Counted from the stretch's first letter, positions 1 to 6,456 are shown. The stretch: 9,909 bases of DNA from Actinomycetota bacterium (GCA_009698295.1 WLQO01000036.1:1-9909); one strand, 5' to 3'. Notes: generated from the letters alone by a model not told the origin. Translations and numbers: made by a program.

Positions 1-23
1 ATCACTAGAACTTGCATTTTTAG

Positions 24-52
24 TTGCCGAAATGCTGCGCGATCGCTAATTT
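24..52 (+). promoter_or_regulatory. Candidate ogt promoter giving a leaderless transcript
   Basis: TTGCCG at 24-29 resembles a -35 box (4 of 6 to TTGACA). It is followed after 17 bp by TAATTT at 47-52, a weak -10 that overlaps GCTAAT at 45-50. Initiation 6-8 bases after the -10 would start the RNA at or very near the GTG at 60, a leaderless arrangement common in actinobacteria. This fits the absence of any Shine-Dalgarno sequence. The -10 lies inside a perfect 13-base inverted repeat (44-56, arms CGCTAA/TTAGCG). The boxes are degenerate and this is inference from spacing only. Confidence 0.3.
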
Positions 53-59
53 AGCGAAT

Positions 60-554
60 GTGCCACTGCAGATTTCGCAATTTAAATCACCAATCGGGGT
101 TATTAATTTAATAGCTGCTGAACAAATCCTGCTGGGATTAAATCTTTCAAGTATTAAAGCGCTCAAAGATAGCCTCGATGAAATCGATTATGCCAGAGGC
201 TTTAAAGAGGTTTCTAAGATCGAAGTAATTTCAGATTTATTGAGTGATTACTTTGCTGGTGATATCGACGCAATAAATGGGATTTCAGTACGCCAACCCG
301 GTGCACAATTTTCGCAAGATGCCTGGAAGGCAATGCGCAAAGTTAAAGGCGGAAAAGTTCTCTCTTATGCCGACCTGGCACATCGTGCGGGCTCGCCTGC
401 TGCTGTGCGTGCTGCTGGATCTGCGTGTGCGAAAAACGCGATTGCACTAGTTGTTCCATGTCATCGCATAGTAAAAACAGGCGGTGCGTTAGGTAATTAC
501 GCCTATGGTTTAAGTAAGAAAGAGTGGTTATTACGCCACGAGGGCGCGCTTTAA
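60..554 (+). CDS. ogt: Methylated-DNA--protein-cysteine methyltransferase (Ogt/MGMT type)
   Basis: A suicide repair protein that moves alkyl groups from O6-alkylguanine (and O4-alkylthymine) in DNA to its own cysteine. The PCHR active-site motif is clear near residue 134 counted from the GTG at 60. It is preceded by an arginine-finger region (AVRAAG) and an asparagine (KN), and followed by the usual GNY...GL..K..LL..EG tail. A short N-terminal domain starting around SPIG matches the single-domain Ogt form, without Ada-type fusions. The frame is open back to a TAG at 21-23, so a TTG at 24 would give 176 residues. I prefer GTG at 60 (164 residues) because family homology begins only just after it, and TTG 24 may be part of a promoter. 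Neither start has a Shine-Dalgarno sequence. Two family positions differ: AC where AN or AM is common, and YAYGL for the usual Y-x-GGL. The gene is convergent with the threonine aldolase gene, overlapping it by 24 bp. Confidence 0.93.
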   Translation: MPLQISQFKSPIGVINLIAAEQILLGLNLSSIKALKDSLDEIDYARGFKEVSKIEVISDLLSDYFAGDIDAINGISVRQPGAQFSQDAWKAMRKVKGGKVLSYADLAHRAGSPAAVRAAGSACAKNAIALVVPCHRIVKTGGALGNYAYGLSKKEWLLRHEGAL

Positions 555-1571
555 AATTTCAATCGCTGCTTTACATTGTTCATCGTCAAAATCTAAGTGT
601 GTAACCAAACGAGCATATTTCGGACCAAGCGCGCTAATCCAGAGCCCAGCATCTTTACAGCGCGCGGCAAATTCAGCAGCGGTATATGGGGCTTTAGCAA
701 GATCTAATCCAACGATATTTGTTTCAACTAAAGCAGGATCAACAAATGATTTATTAACGCTGGCGATGGCAACTGCTAACTCTTTAGCGCGGCGATGATC
801 TTCAGATAAGCGCTCCATATTGTGGTCTAGGGCGTAATGCGCAGCCCCAGCAAGTAATCCAACTTGGCGCATACCCGCGCCGTATCGCTTGCGCCAAATG
901 CGCGCTTTGGTGACTCGCTCTTTATTGCTGAGCATTATTGAACCAATAGGTGCACCTAAACCCTTAGATAAACAAACGCTAATGGTGTCGAAATACTTTC
1001 CATATTCGTTAAAAGCTACACCGCTTGCTATGTGAGCGTTCCAGATACGAGCGCCATCCAAATGAAGTGCTAGACCTAACTCATCTGCGCCTTTACGTAT
1101 CGCTTTAATTTCTTCTAGCGGTTGCACAGTTCCACCGCCGAAGTTGTGGGTATTTTCGACAGCAATCGCTGTAGTTGAAACCAAGTATGGGCCAGAATTT
1201 GGGCGCGCTAGATCTAGGGCATCTTTTGCGATTAATAAACCGTTGGTTGCTGGCCAGGTGCGCGTTGTGATTCCGCTAAATACTGCAGCGGCCCCGAGTT
1301 CGGCGCGAACGATATGTGAATTGGATTCAGCCAGTAGTTCTTCGCCGGGTGCAACCAAAGTACGGATAGCCAGTTGATTAGCGAGCGAACCCGTTGGTGT
1401 GAAAACTCCTGCTTCTTTGCCAAACATTGCAGCAACGCGTTCTTCAAGTGAGTTGACCGTTGGATCATCGCCGTATACATCGTCACCAACTGGTGCCTGT
1501 GCCATTGCATCGCGCATCGCCTGTGATGGGCGAGTTACAGTATCTGAGCGTAAATCTATTGGTGCAGTCAT
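531..1571 (-). CDS. ltaE: Low-specificity L-threonine aldolase
   Basis: A cytosolic fold-type I PLP enzyme that cleaves L-threonine and L-allo-threonine to glycine and acetaldehyde, and can also act on other beta-hydroxy amino acids. The 346 residues match the family length. It opens with the signature IDLRSDTVTRPS. H86 in the SHI segment stacks on PLP, D172 in LDGARIWNA contacts the pyridine nitrogen, and K203 in LSKGLGAPIGS is the Schiff-base lysine. These residue roles are from family knowledge. The ATG at 1571 has a good Shine-Dalgarno sequence, GAGAGG (1585-1580), 8 nt upstream; this overlaps the stop codon of the exporter gene, so the two are probably co-transcribed. It is the last gene of the long - strand array, and its end overlaps the convergent ogt gene. 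No hairpin terminator is visible after its stop. Confidence 0.95.
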   Translation of the reverse strand: MTAPIDLRSDTVTRPSQAMRDAMAQAPVGDDVYGDDPTVNSLEERVAAMFGKEAGVFTPTGSLANQLAIRTLVAPGEELLAESNSHIVRAELGAAAVFSGITTRTWPATNGLLIAKDALDLARPNSGPYLVSTTAIAVENTHNFGGGTVQPLEEIKAIRKGADELGLALHLDGARIWNAHIASGVAFNEYGKYFDTISVCLSKGLGAPIGSIMLSNKERVTKARIWRKRYGAGMRQVGLLAGAAHYALDHNMERLSEDHRRAKELAVAIASVNKSFVDPALVETNIVGLDLAKAPYTAAEFAARCKDAGLWISALGPKYARLVTHLDFDDEQCKAAIEILKRALVA

Positions 1572-1583
1572 AGCGTTAGCCTC

Positions 1584-2444
1584 TCACGCTTCTTTCATTA
1601 CTATCAAATACATGGCCAATACGACCATTACTCCACCGAGTGACACCTGAAGAGTCAAAGATTCACCACCAAATAGAACGGCAAAGATGGCGGCGAAGAC
1701 AACTTCCATAGTCAAAATAACGGCAACCTTGGTTGAAGTCATATGCGCCTGTGACCAAGTCTGAACTATGAAAGCCACAGCGGTGCAGATAACGGCGGTA
1801 AAAATAACGACGCCCCAAACGCCAGCATCGGTTGGTTTCTCATAGCCTTGCCCAAGTGAAATTAAACCGGTCAAAAGTGCACAGATGGATAATTGCACAA
1901 TAGTCAGCGCATAAGCATCAAGGCCATTGCTCCACTTACTTAATGTGACGATATGGGCTGCGAAGGCAATTGCACTGATAAAGACCAATGCCTCACCAAT
2001 TCCAACAGACCAACCGCGTAAAGACAGGAGCGCGAGGCCGACAGTGGCAAGCACGACGCAAAACCAGGTAAAAGCTTTGATTCTCTCTTTAAGAAAGAGT
2101 GCCGCAATCAGTGGAGTGAGTACAACATAAAGACCTGTTACGAAACCAGTGATCGCAGCGCCAGTGCGCGCTAATCCTAAAGTTTGAAAGATATATCCGG
2201 TGCCGAGAAATAAACCAGCGAGTGAACCCTTAAGCAACAGTTCTCTATTTAATTTGCCAAGCACGCTAGGGCGAAGCACAACCATTGCCACAACTGCGAC
2301 GACAAAGCGGGTAGCTAGAAAACTATTTACTGATTGTCTCTCAATGGCTGGCTTCATGAGTACGAAGGCGCCACCCCAAGCAGCAGCAACGGCAAGCAGC
2401 GCCCAGGGTGCAAGTTTTAACTGAAGTTGATGGCGTGCGTTCAT
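1584..2444 (-). CDS. EamA-family (drug/metabolite transporter superfamily) permease
   Basis: An inner-membrane transporter of 286 residues with about ten predicted hydrophobic helices, arranged as two repeated EamA domains (roughly residues 14-140 and 150-280). The N-terminal AAWGGAFVLMKPAIE segment and the GLYVVLTPLIAALFLKERI stretch at the end of repeat one are typical of the family, as is the matching MEVVFAAIFAVLFGGE in repeat two. Members export amino acids or other small metabolites, but the substrate cannot be read from sequence. It lies directly before threonine aldolase, which weakly suggests an amino-acid or threonine-related substrate (inference only). The ATG overlaps the nfo stop by 4 bp (ATGA), with AAAGG about 9 nt upstream inside nfo, indicating translational coupling. 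Confidence 0.9.
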   Translation of the reverse strand: MNARHQLQLKLAPWALLAVAAAWGGAFVLMKPAIERQSVNSFLATRFVVAVVAMVVLRPSVLGKLNRELLLKGSLAGLFLGTGYIFQTLGLARTGAAITGFVTGLYVVLTPLIAALFLKERIKAFTWFCVVLATVGLALLSLRGWSVGIGEALVFISAIAFAAHIVTLSKWSNGLDAYALTIVQLSICALLTGLISLGQGYEKPTDAGVWGVVIFTAVICTAVAFIVQTWSQAHMTSTKVAVILTMEVVFAAIFAVLFGGESLTLQVSLGGVMVVLAMYLIVMKEA

Positions 2445-3298
2445 CCGCGTAAACCTTTAAGGAGTGCAACCTCTTTACCGTGTTCTGGCTCCATACCTGG
2501 CGTCTCCAAGATAAGCGGTGCATTGGCTACCGCGGGATGCTTAAGTAATTCCTTAAATGGGTCAATGCCGATAAAACCATCTCCGATATTTTGATGGCGA
2601 TCTTTTAGCGCGCCACAAACATCCATTGAATCGTTGGCATGGATCAATTGAATCCGTTCGATACCAGCGACTTCAACGAGTAAATCTAAAGTCTCTTTCA
2701 TTCCACCTTTTTTGGCGATGTCATGGCCTGCGGCAAATACATGGCAAGTATCTAAACAGATACCAACTTTCGGATGGTATTCCAACGCCTTTAAGTAATT
2801 CTCTAAATCTTCTAAACGCTTAACCAGCGATTGCCCTTGTCCAGCAGTTGGTTCAAGTAACAACATCGGAGCATCATCGGTCAAGGCGCTGAGAATAGGC
2901 ATCATCCCTTTATGGATCTGCTTCCAAGCTTTATCCATAAAATCTTCATTAACAGCAGATCCGGTGTGAACAACTACGCCCAGCGCGCCAATTTCTTTGC
3001 CGCGCTTGAGCGAGAATTCAGTTGATGCCAGTGAATTTAAATAAGTTGCTTCAGTGGGAGAGCCTAAGTTAATCAAAAACGGAGCATGAACATATGTTTC
3101 TATATCGAGCGCTACCGCCTTTTCGCGAAAGAGAGCGTCTGCTTCGTGATTTGTCTCGGGCATAGCCCAACCGCGTGGGTTGGAGGTAAATACTTGTATC
3201 GCTTCTGCGCCAATTGTTTCGGCATAAGCAATAGCGCGTTTAGCCATTCCACCGGTGGTCGGTGTGTGTGCACCGATGCGCGGTGAGGTTTTAGACAT
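2441..3298 (-). CDS. nfo: Endonuclease IV (AP endonuclease, Nfo family)
   Basis: A zinc-dependent TIM-barrel endonuclease of base excision repair that cuts DNA 5' to abasic sites and removes 3'-blocking groups. All nine metal ligands known from E. coli Nfo have counterparts: H71 (YVHAPF), H111 (VVHTGS), E149 (LLEP), D183 and H186 (LDTCHVFAAGHD), H220 (IHANDS), D233 and H235 (KDRHQNIGDG), and E265 (LETPG). At 285 residues it is a normal, intact member. The ATG at 3298 follows the PASTA kinase stop by only 4 bp, and its Shine-Dalgarno-like GGTAGG lies across that stop, so it is read from the kinase transcript. The exporter gene follows with a 4-bp overlap. Confidence 0.97.
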   Translation of the reverse strand: MSKTSPRIGAHTPTTGGMAKRAIAYAETIGAEAIQVFTSNPRGWAMPETNHEADALFREKAVALDIETYVHAPFLINLGSPTEATYLNSLASTEFSLKRGKEIGALGVVVHTGSAVNEDFMDKAWKQIHKGMMPILSALTDDAPMLLLEPTAGQGQSLVKRLEDLENYLKALEYHPKVGICLDTCHVFAAGHDIAKKGGMKETLDLLVEVAGIERIQLIHANDSMDVCGALKDRHQNIGDGFIGIDPFKELLKHPAVANAPLILETPGMEPEHGKEVALLKGLRG

Positions 3299-3302
3299 TT
3301 GC

Positions 3303-5237
3303 CTACCCTACAGTGATAGTTACCTTGCTGCCTCGTTTAACCTTGGTGCCGACTTTAGGCGAGATATTTGTAACCGCCTTTACCTTTTTAGCACCGATCT
3401 TTTTGACAGTGACCTTTAATTCAAGGTCGTTCAGTGCAGCTTTCGCCTTTGCCTCAGTTAGTGAGAATACATTTGGGATAAAGACAAATTCTGATCCTTT
3501 AGATACAGTCAAAACAATCTTGGCACCCTTTGCCAACGGTGCACCGCCAGGTGGAAGTTGCGAGATAACCGCACCTGCTAGAACGCTCTCACTAAATTGA
3601 TCAACAGTATCAACGTTAAATCCGGCATCGCTTAATTCGTTAAGTGCTTGATCAGCAGATTTTCCGAGATAAGAGGCAAGATCGATTGTTTCTACACCCT
3701 TGCTAACTGCAATATCAATGACCGTATCGCGCTTTACATTCTCACCTCTGGTGGGAGATGAACCAATGACAAATCCTTTCGGAATCTCATCGTTGTAAAC
3801 TTCTACTATCTCACCGACTTTTACGGGAATCTTTGAGAGCAGATTTACTGCGGCTTCTGGTGTTAAACCCATGATCTTTGGAATCACATAACGTTCAGGT
3901 CCTTTAGAAATTACCGCCTTAACTTCTCCACCAGCATCAACCTTGCCGCCACCTGCCGGATCAGATTCAATGATCAGCCCATCGGTTATCTCTTCATCAA
4001 ATCTCTTTTCAGAGATTACTAAAGTTAATCCAAGCGGGCTAAGTGCTTGATTTGCTTCTTTCTCTGTCGCTCCAACGATGGATGGGACAACAACTTTAGA
4101 GCCCGGTCCGACTAGTGCATACCATCCACCAATTCCAAGGGCGATTGCTAAACCGGCCGCGATGTAACGGTTCCGACGCACACGCTTGCTGAGCTTCTTG
4201 CGCTTACGTATCTGCGCGGTACTTTCCTTTCCTGCCGATTTCTTATTCTCACCAGTATTTTCAATCTTCTTTATAGCCACGGTCTTTTCCTTTTCGATTC
4301 GCGCCCGTTCTCGGCGAGATGGCTTCTTTGATGCAGGGCGCATCGGAGCAATTGGAATATCTAATTCCAAACTTAATTGTTTCTGATTGGGATCAAGTGA
4401 TTGAGAAATGGCCATCAGGGCTTGATGGAATTCACCGCCATCGCGCGGGCGAGCATCGGGATCAGAATTTGTAGCGCGATAGATTAATTGATCAAGCTCC
4501 TTGGGAATATCGGCGCGTTTCGTGCTCATCAGCGGTACTCGATCATTTACATGCATATAAGCGATTTGAATTGGTTCGGCGCCGGCGAAAGGTTTCTCAC
4601 CTGTAAACATTTCGAAGGCAGTGATTCCAGCGGAATAGACATCGCTACGCGCATCGGCGACACCGCGCTGAACTTGCTCGGGGGAGAGATATGAAACGCT
4701 TCCTAAGACGATACTTGATTCGGCAGTCATGGTTGTTCCGAGAAGCGGGCCTTTCGCCAATCCAAAATCTGCGATCTTTATCCGGCCTTCTTTAGAAATC
4801 AAAATATTGTCCGGCTTAATATCACGATGGACGATCCCTAATTTATGTGCAGCAGATAAAGCGCTGAGTACGGGAAGTAAAAATTTTATGCCAGCATCAA
4901 TTGAGAGCGCGCCTTGTTCATTCAAATATTCGCGAAGCGTATGTCCTTCGACTAACTCCATAACTAAAAAGACTGCAGGGCTACCATTCTGATTCCATCC
5001 TTGATCTTGGACAGAGACAATATTGGGATGCGACAAGGCTGCAGATGCTTTAGCTTCCCGAATAAAACGTTCGACAAATTGCTCATCTTGCGCCAGATGC
5101 GGGTGCATTACTTTGACGGCTACCTTGCGATCGAGGCGAGTATCTAGCGCTTCATAAATTGTGGCCATGCCACCAGCGGCCACTTGGCGCATGAGCTGAT
5201 ATCGCCCATCAATTAGCTCGCCGGTTAGGTCAGACAT
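3303..5237 (-). CDS. Transmembrane Ser/Thr protein kinase with four PASTA domains (PknB/PknL-like)
   Basis: A bacterial Hanks-type receptor kinase of 644 residues. The cytoplasmic kinase domain spans about 11-275: glycine loop AAGGMA at 20-25, ATP lysine K42 in VAVK, catalytic HRD at 137-139 with K141 and N144, DFG at 157-159, an activation loop with T168, T169 and T171, and SPE at 185-187. A very basic juxtamembrane segment (about 303-357) leads to one transmembrane helix (about 358-376). Four extracellular PASTA repeats follow (about 381-446, 448-514, 515-580, 583-644). Such kinases sense muropeptides or lipid II and regulate cell-wall growth and division (family knowledge). Linkage to a prenyl synthase a few genes upstream resembles the corynebacterial pknL locus, but the PknL name is inference, and pknB-operon partners (rodA, pbpA) are absent here. 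No Shine-Dalgarno sequence precedes the ATG. Confidence 0.95.
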   Translation of the reverse strand: MSDLTGELIDGRYQLMRQVAAGGMATIYEALDTRLDRKVAVKVMHPHLAQDEQFVERFIREAKASAALSHPNIVSVQDQGWNQNGSPAVFLVMELVEGHTLREYLNEQGALSIDAGIKFLLPVLSALSAAHKLGIVHRDIKPDNILISKEGRIKIADFGLAKGPLLGTTMTAESSIVLGSVSYLSPEQVQRGVADARSDVYSAGITAFEMFTGEKPFAGAEPIQIAYMHVNDRVPLMSTKRADIPKELDQLIYRATNSDPDARPRDGGEFHQALMAISQSLDPNQKQLSLELDIPIAPMRPASKKPSRRERARIEKEKTVAIKKIENTGENKKSAGKESTAQIRKRKKLSKRVRRNRYIAAGLAIALGIGGWYALVGPGSKVVVPSIVGATEKEANQALSPLGLTLVISEKRFDEEITDGLIIESDPAGGGKVDAGGEVKAVISKGPERYVIPKIMGLTPEAAVNLLSKIPVKVGEIVEVYNDEIPKGFVIGSSPTRGENVKRDTVIDIAVSKGVETIDLASYLGKSADQALNELSDAGFNVDTVDQFSESVLAGAVISQLPPGGAPLAKGAKIVLTVSKGSEFVFIPNVFSLTEAKAKAALNDLELKVTVKKIGAKKVKAVTNISPKVGTKVKRGSKVTITVG

Positions 5238-5244
5238 ATCTGTA

Positions 5245-5250
5245 ATTTTA
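5245..5250 (-). promoter_or_regulatory. Candidate -10 box for a leaderless PASTA-kinase transcript
   Basis: On the - strand TAAAAT sits exactly 7 nt before the ATG of the PASTA kinase and overlaps the TAA stop of the preceding small kinase gene. A transcript from it would begin at or within a base of the start codon. No Shine-Dalgarno sequence exists in the 10-bp gap, unlike several other junctions in this array. No convincing -35 hexamer was found at 17-18 bp, so the call rests on spacing and on the missing ribosome site. Confidence 0.3.
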
Positions 5251-5784
5251 TGTAGTTAAAATGAAATCTGCCTTTTCACGCGTTGAGTGTTGAGAAAAAT
5301 ATTCCTGCTGTGTGCCAAGCCACTTTCTCATCTCATCTGCCACTTGCGCTCCATCGCGATCAATAACTCGTATAACGCCAATTTCTGGGTCGATATCTAT
5401 CCAGATTAAAGCCGCTAAATCATCTTGTAGCGCTTTATCACCAGCGCCTACGCCTTCTAAAATCAGCAGTTCTGCTGGTGCTAGCGCTTGGCTCTTCTCA
5501 AAAGTTGATGTACTCCAATTGTATTTATCAATGTTGGCTGATGACTTTTCTTTATGCGCTTTCGATAAATAGAGCAAAGTATTAGTCAAATCCTCGCCAA
5601 GTGCATTGTTCCAACCATCATAAAGATCATCCATGTGAATGACATTTACTGACATTTTAGGTGAAAGCGCTAAGAATATTTCGTGTGCCAATGTAGTTTT
5701 TCCAGCACCTGCTGGACCATCGATTGCGATGATAGGGCGTTCTTTTTGGCTACAGAGATCTAATAGCGCTGCGATGAGCTGCAT
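5248..5784 (-). CDS. Uridine-kinase-like P-loop kinase, candidate vitamin B1 salvage kinase
   Basis: A 178-residue cytosolic P-loop kinase of unknown substrate. A Walker A motif GPAGAGKTT occupies residues 23-31. An HMDDLYDGW segment (50-58) corresponds to the substrate-side DDFY region of uridine and ribosylnicotinamide kinases. A DKYNW motif is at 86-90, LEGVGAG at 109-115, and an arginine-containing lid follows around 139-170, ending in TREKADFIL. From memory, similar short proteins occur widely in actinobacteria, usually annotated only as ATP-binding or uridine kinase. The start is well supported: GGAG at 5796-5793 lies 8 nt upstream, and the P-loop needs the N-terminal residues. The gene overlaps the riboswitch-controlled transporter by 35 nt, so it should share its thiamin-responsive expression. 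By analogy with PnuC plus ribosylnicotinamide kinase, I infer it phosphorylates thiamin or a precursor, trapping it in the cell. A nucleoside substrate remains possible. Confidence 0.85.
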   Translation of the reverse strand: MQLIAALLDLCSQKERPIIAIDGPAGAGKTTLAHEIFLALSPKMSVNVIHMDDLYDGWNNALGEDLTNTLLYLSKAHKEKSSANIDKYNWSTSTFEKSQALAPAELLILEGVGAGDKALQDDLAALIWIDIDPEIGVIRVIDRDGAQVADEMRKWLGTQQEYFSQHSTREKADFILTT

Positions 5785-6361
5785 ACCATTTACTCCATCC
5801 CATAGCGGCTAAGACTGTAAATGCAGCATAGAGCAATGAAGTAAAGAGAAGTTTTTGCGAAGCATAAAGCGCTGTATATCCAGCATCGACGATCAACCAA
5901 AGTGACCAATTCTCGTACTTCTCATAGACCATCAAAATTTGGGCGGATAAACTTCCGAAGAATAAAATGGCATCGATATATGTTGATGCAGCACCCATCG
6001 ATTTTAGGATTGGTGCCAGCGCCAAAGTCGCCAAAATTATTGAGATCAATATCAACGCTCTCTGCCTATTCTTTATCGCGCCAGGTTTGGCACCACTTGG
6101 CTCCCACCCAAACCAACCCATAACTGCGGCGATGATAAATACGATCTGCAGCGCAGCGCTTGCAAATAATTCCCATTGCATAAATAGAACGCCGTAGAGC
6201 GCCGAACTTAAAGCCCACCATGGCCATGTAATTCGCTTGCCAGTTATTCCTAGAGCAACACCGATAAATGAAGCGATAACGGCAAAAAATTCCAGATAAG
6301 AAAGTTGGTAGCCAAAGACAGTAGCTAAATTTCCAGAGAGAAAATCATAGATAGATGACAT
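5750..6361 (-). CDS. pnuT: PnuC-family vitamin transporter, probable thiamin transporter PnuT
   Basis: An integral membrane facilitator of about 203 residues with seven predicted helices, the full PnuC fold. Family hallmarks are WPWWALSSALYGVLF in helix 2, the ALQIVFIIAAVMGWFGW stretch in helix 3, ENWSLWLIVD in helix 6 and the MGWSKW end of helix 7. PnuC proteins carry ribosylnicotinamide, PnuT thiamin and PnuX riboflavin. The TPP aptamer immediately upstream points to thiamin or a thiamin precursor (inference from regulation, not from binding residues). The reading frame extends back to an ATG at 6385, but that and the ATG at 6379 lie inside the aptamer core. The true start is the ATG at 6361, giving MSSIYDFLSG, with AAAGG 7 nt upstream. 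The downstream kinase gene overlaps its last 35 nt. PnuT is passive, so net uptake requires a kinase to trap the vitamin. Confidence 0.92.
   Translation of the reverse strand: MSSIYDFLSGNLATVFGYQLSYLEFFAVIASFIGVALGITGKRITWPWWALSSALYGVLFMQWELFASAALQIVFIIAAVMGWFGWEPSGAKPGAIKNRQRALILISIILATLALAPILKSMGAASTYIDAILFFGSLSAQILMVYEKYENWSLWLIVDAGYTALYASQKLLFTSLLYAAFTVLAAMGWSKWYAAHRSAIRSL
5793..5796 (-). promoter_or_regulatory. Ribosome binding site of the P-loop kinase inside the transporter gene
   Basis: GGAG on the - strand, 8 nt before the ATG at 5784 and within the last codons of the transporter. It fixes the start of the kinase and shows that the 35-nt overlap is genuine rather than an over-extended reading frame. 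Confidence 0.65.
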
Positions 6362-6367
6362 AGATAA

Positions 6368-6456
6368 ACCTTTCCGCATCCGCATTACCGGACGGGTCTA
6401 GCGGTCGATCTGAATTTCAGATCCTCTCAGCCGTGTTAGCGGCTCCCGCGATAAAT
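6368..6456 (-). promoter_or_regulatory. TPP riboswitch (THI-box aptamer) controlling pnuT
   Basis: Read on the - strand, the 98-bp gap after crtB holds a recognisable THI-box. GGAGCCG and CGGCTGAGAGG form P2 (GCCG/CGGC) plus the invariant CTGAGA core. A perfect P3 hairpin follows with arms GATCTGAA and TTCAGATC. Then come GACC, CTAGACCCG, and the P4/P5 arm TCCG-GTAATG-CGGA with flanking CCG/CGG. The 3' strand GCGGAAAGG ends the aptamer. A weak P1 can be drawn between ATTTATC (6456-6450) and GAAAGGT (6374-6368). This contains the AAAGG ribosome site of pnuT, so bound TPP should block translation. No separate terminator hairpin or U-run is present, which supports translational control. Minor departures from consensus (AGACCCG for GAACCTG) do not disturb the core. 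Confidence 0.93.
6369..6373 (-). promoter_or_regulatory. pnuT Shine-Dalgarno within riboswitch P1 strand
   Basis: AAAGG on the - strand, 7 nt before the ATG at 6361. It is part of the 3' strand of the TPP aptamer, so it is the probable switch target, and it decides between the in-frame ATGs at 6385, 6379 and 6361. Confidence 0.7.

Noticed and set aside
512..560. Possible bidirectional terminator between ogt and ltaE
   Set aside because: The genes overlap, and only a 4-bp GTGG/CCAC stem with a large loop and no T-run is visible.
1232..1510. 92-codon - strand frame inside ltaE
   Set aside because: Alternate-frame shadow of the aldolase, which has all its catalytic residues in the main frame.
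5750..6361. Ribosylnicotinamide transporter PnuC as the specific function
   Set aside because: The fold fits, but the adjacent TPP riboswitch argues for thiamin or a thiamin precursor; no NAD-linked gene or NadR domain is nearby.
6361..6385. Extended start of the PnuC-family transporter at 6385
   Set aside because: It overlaps the TPP aptamer core; the ATG at 6361 has the properly spaced ribosome site.
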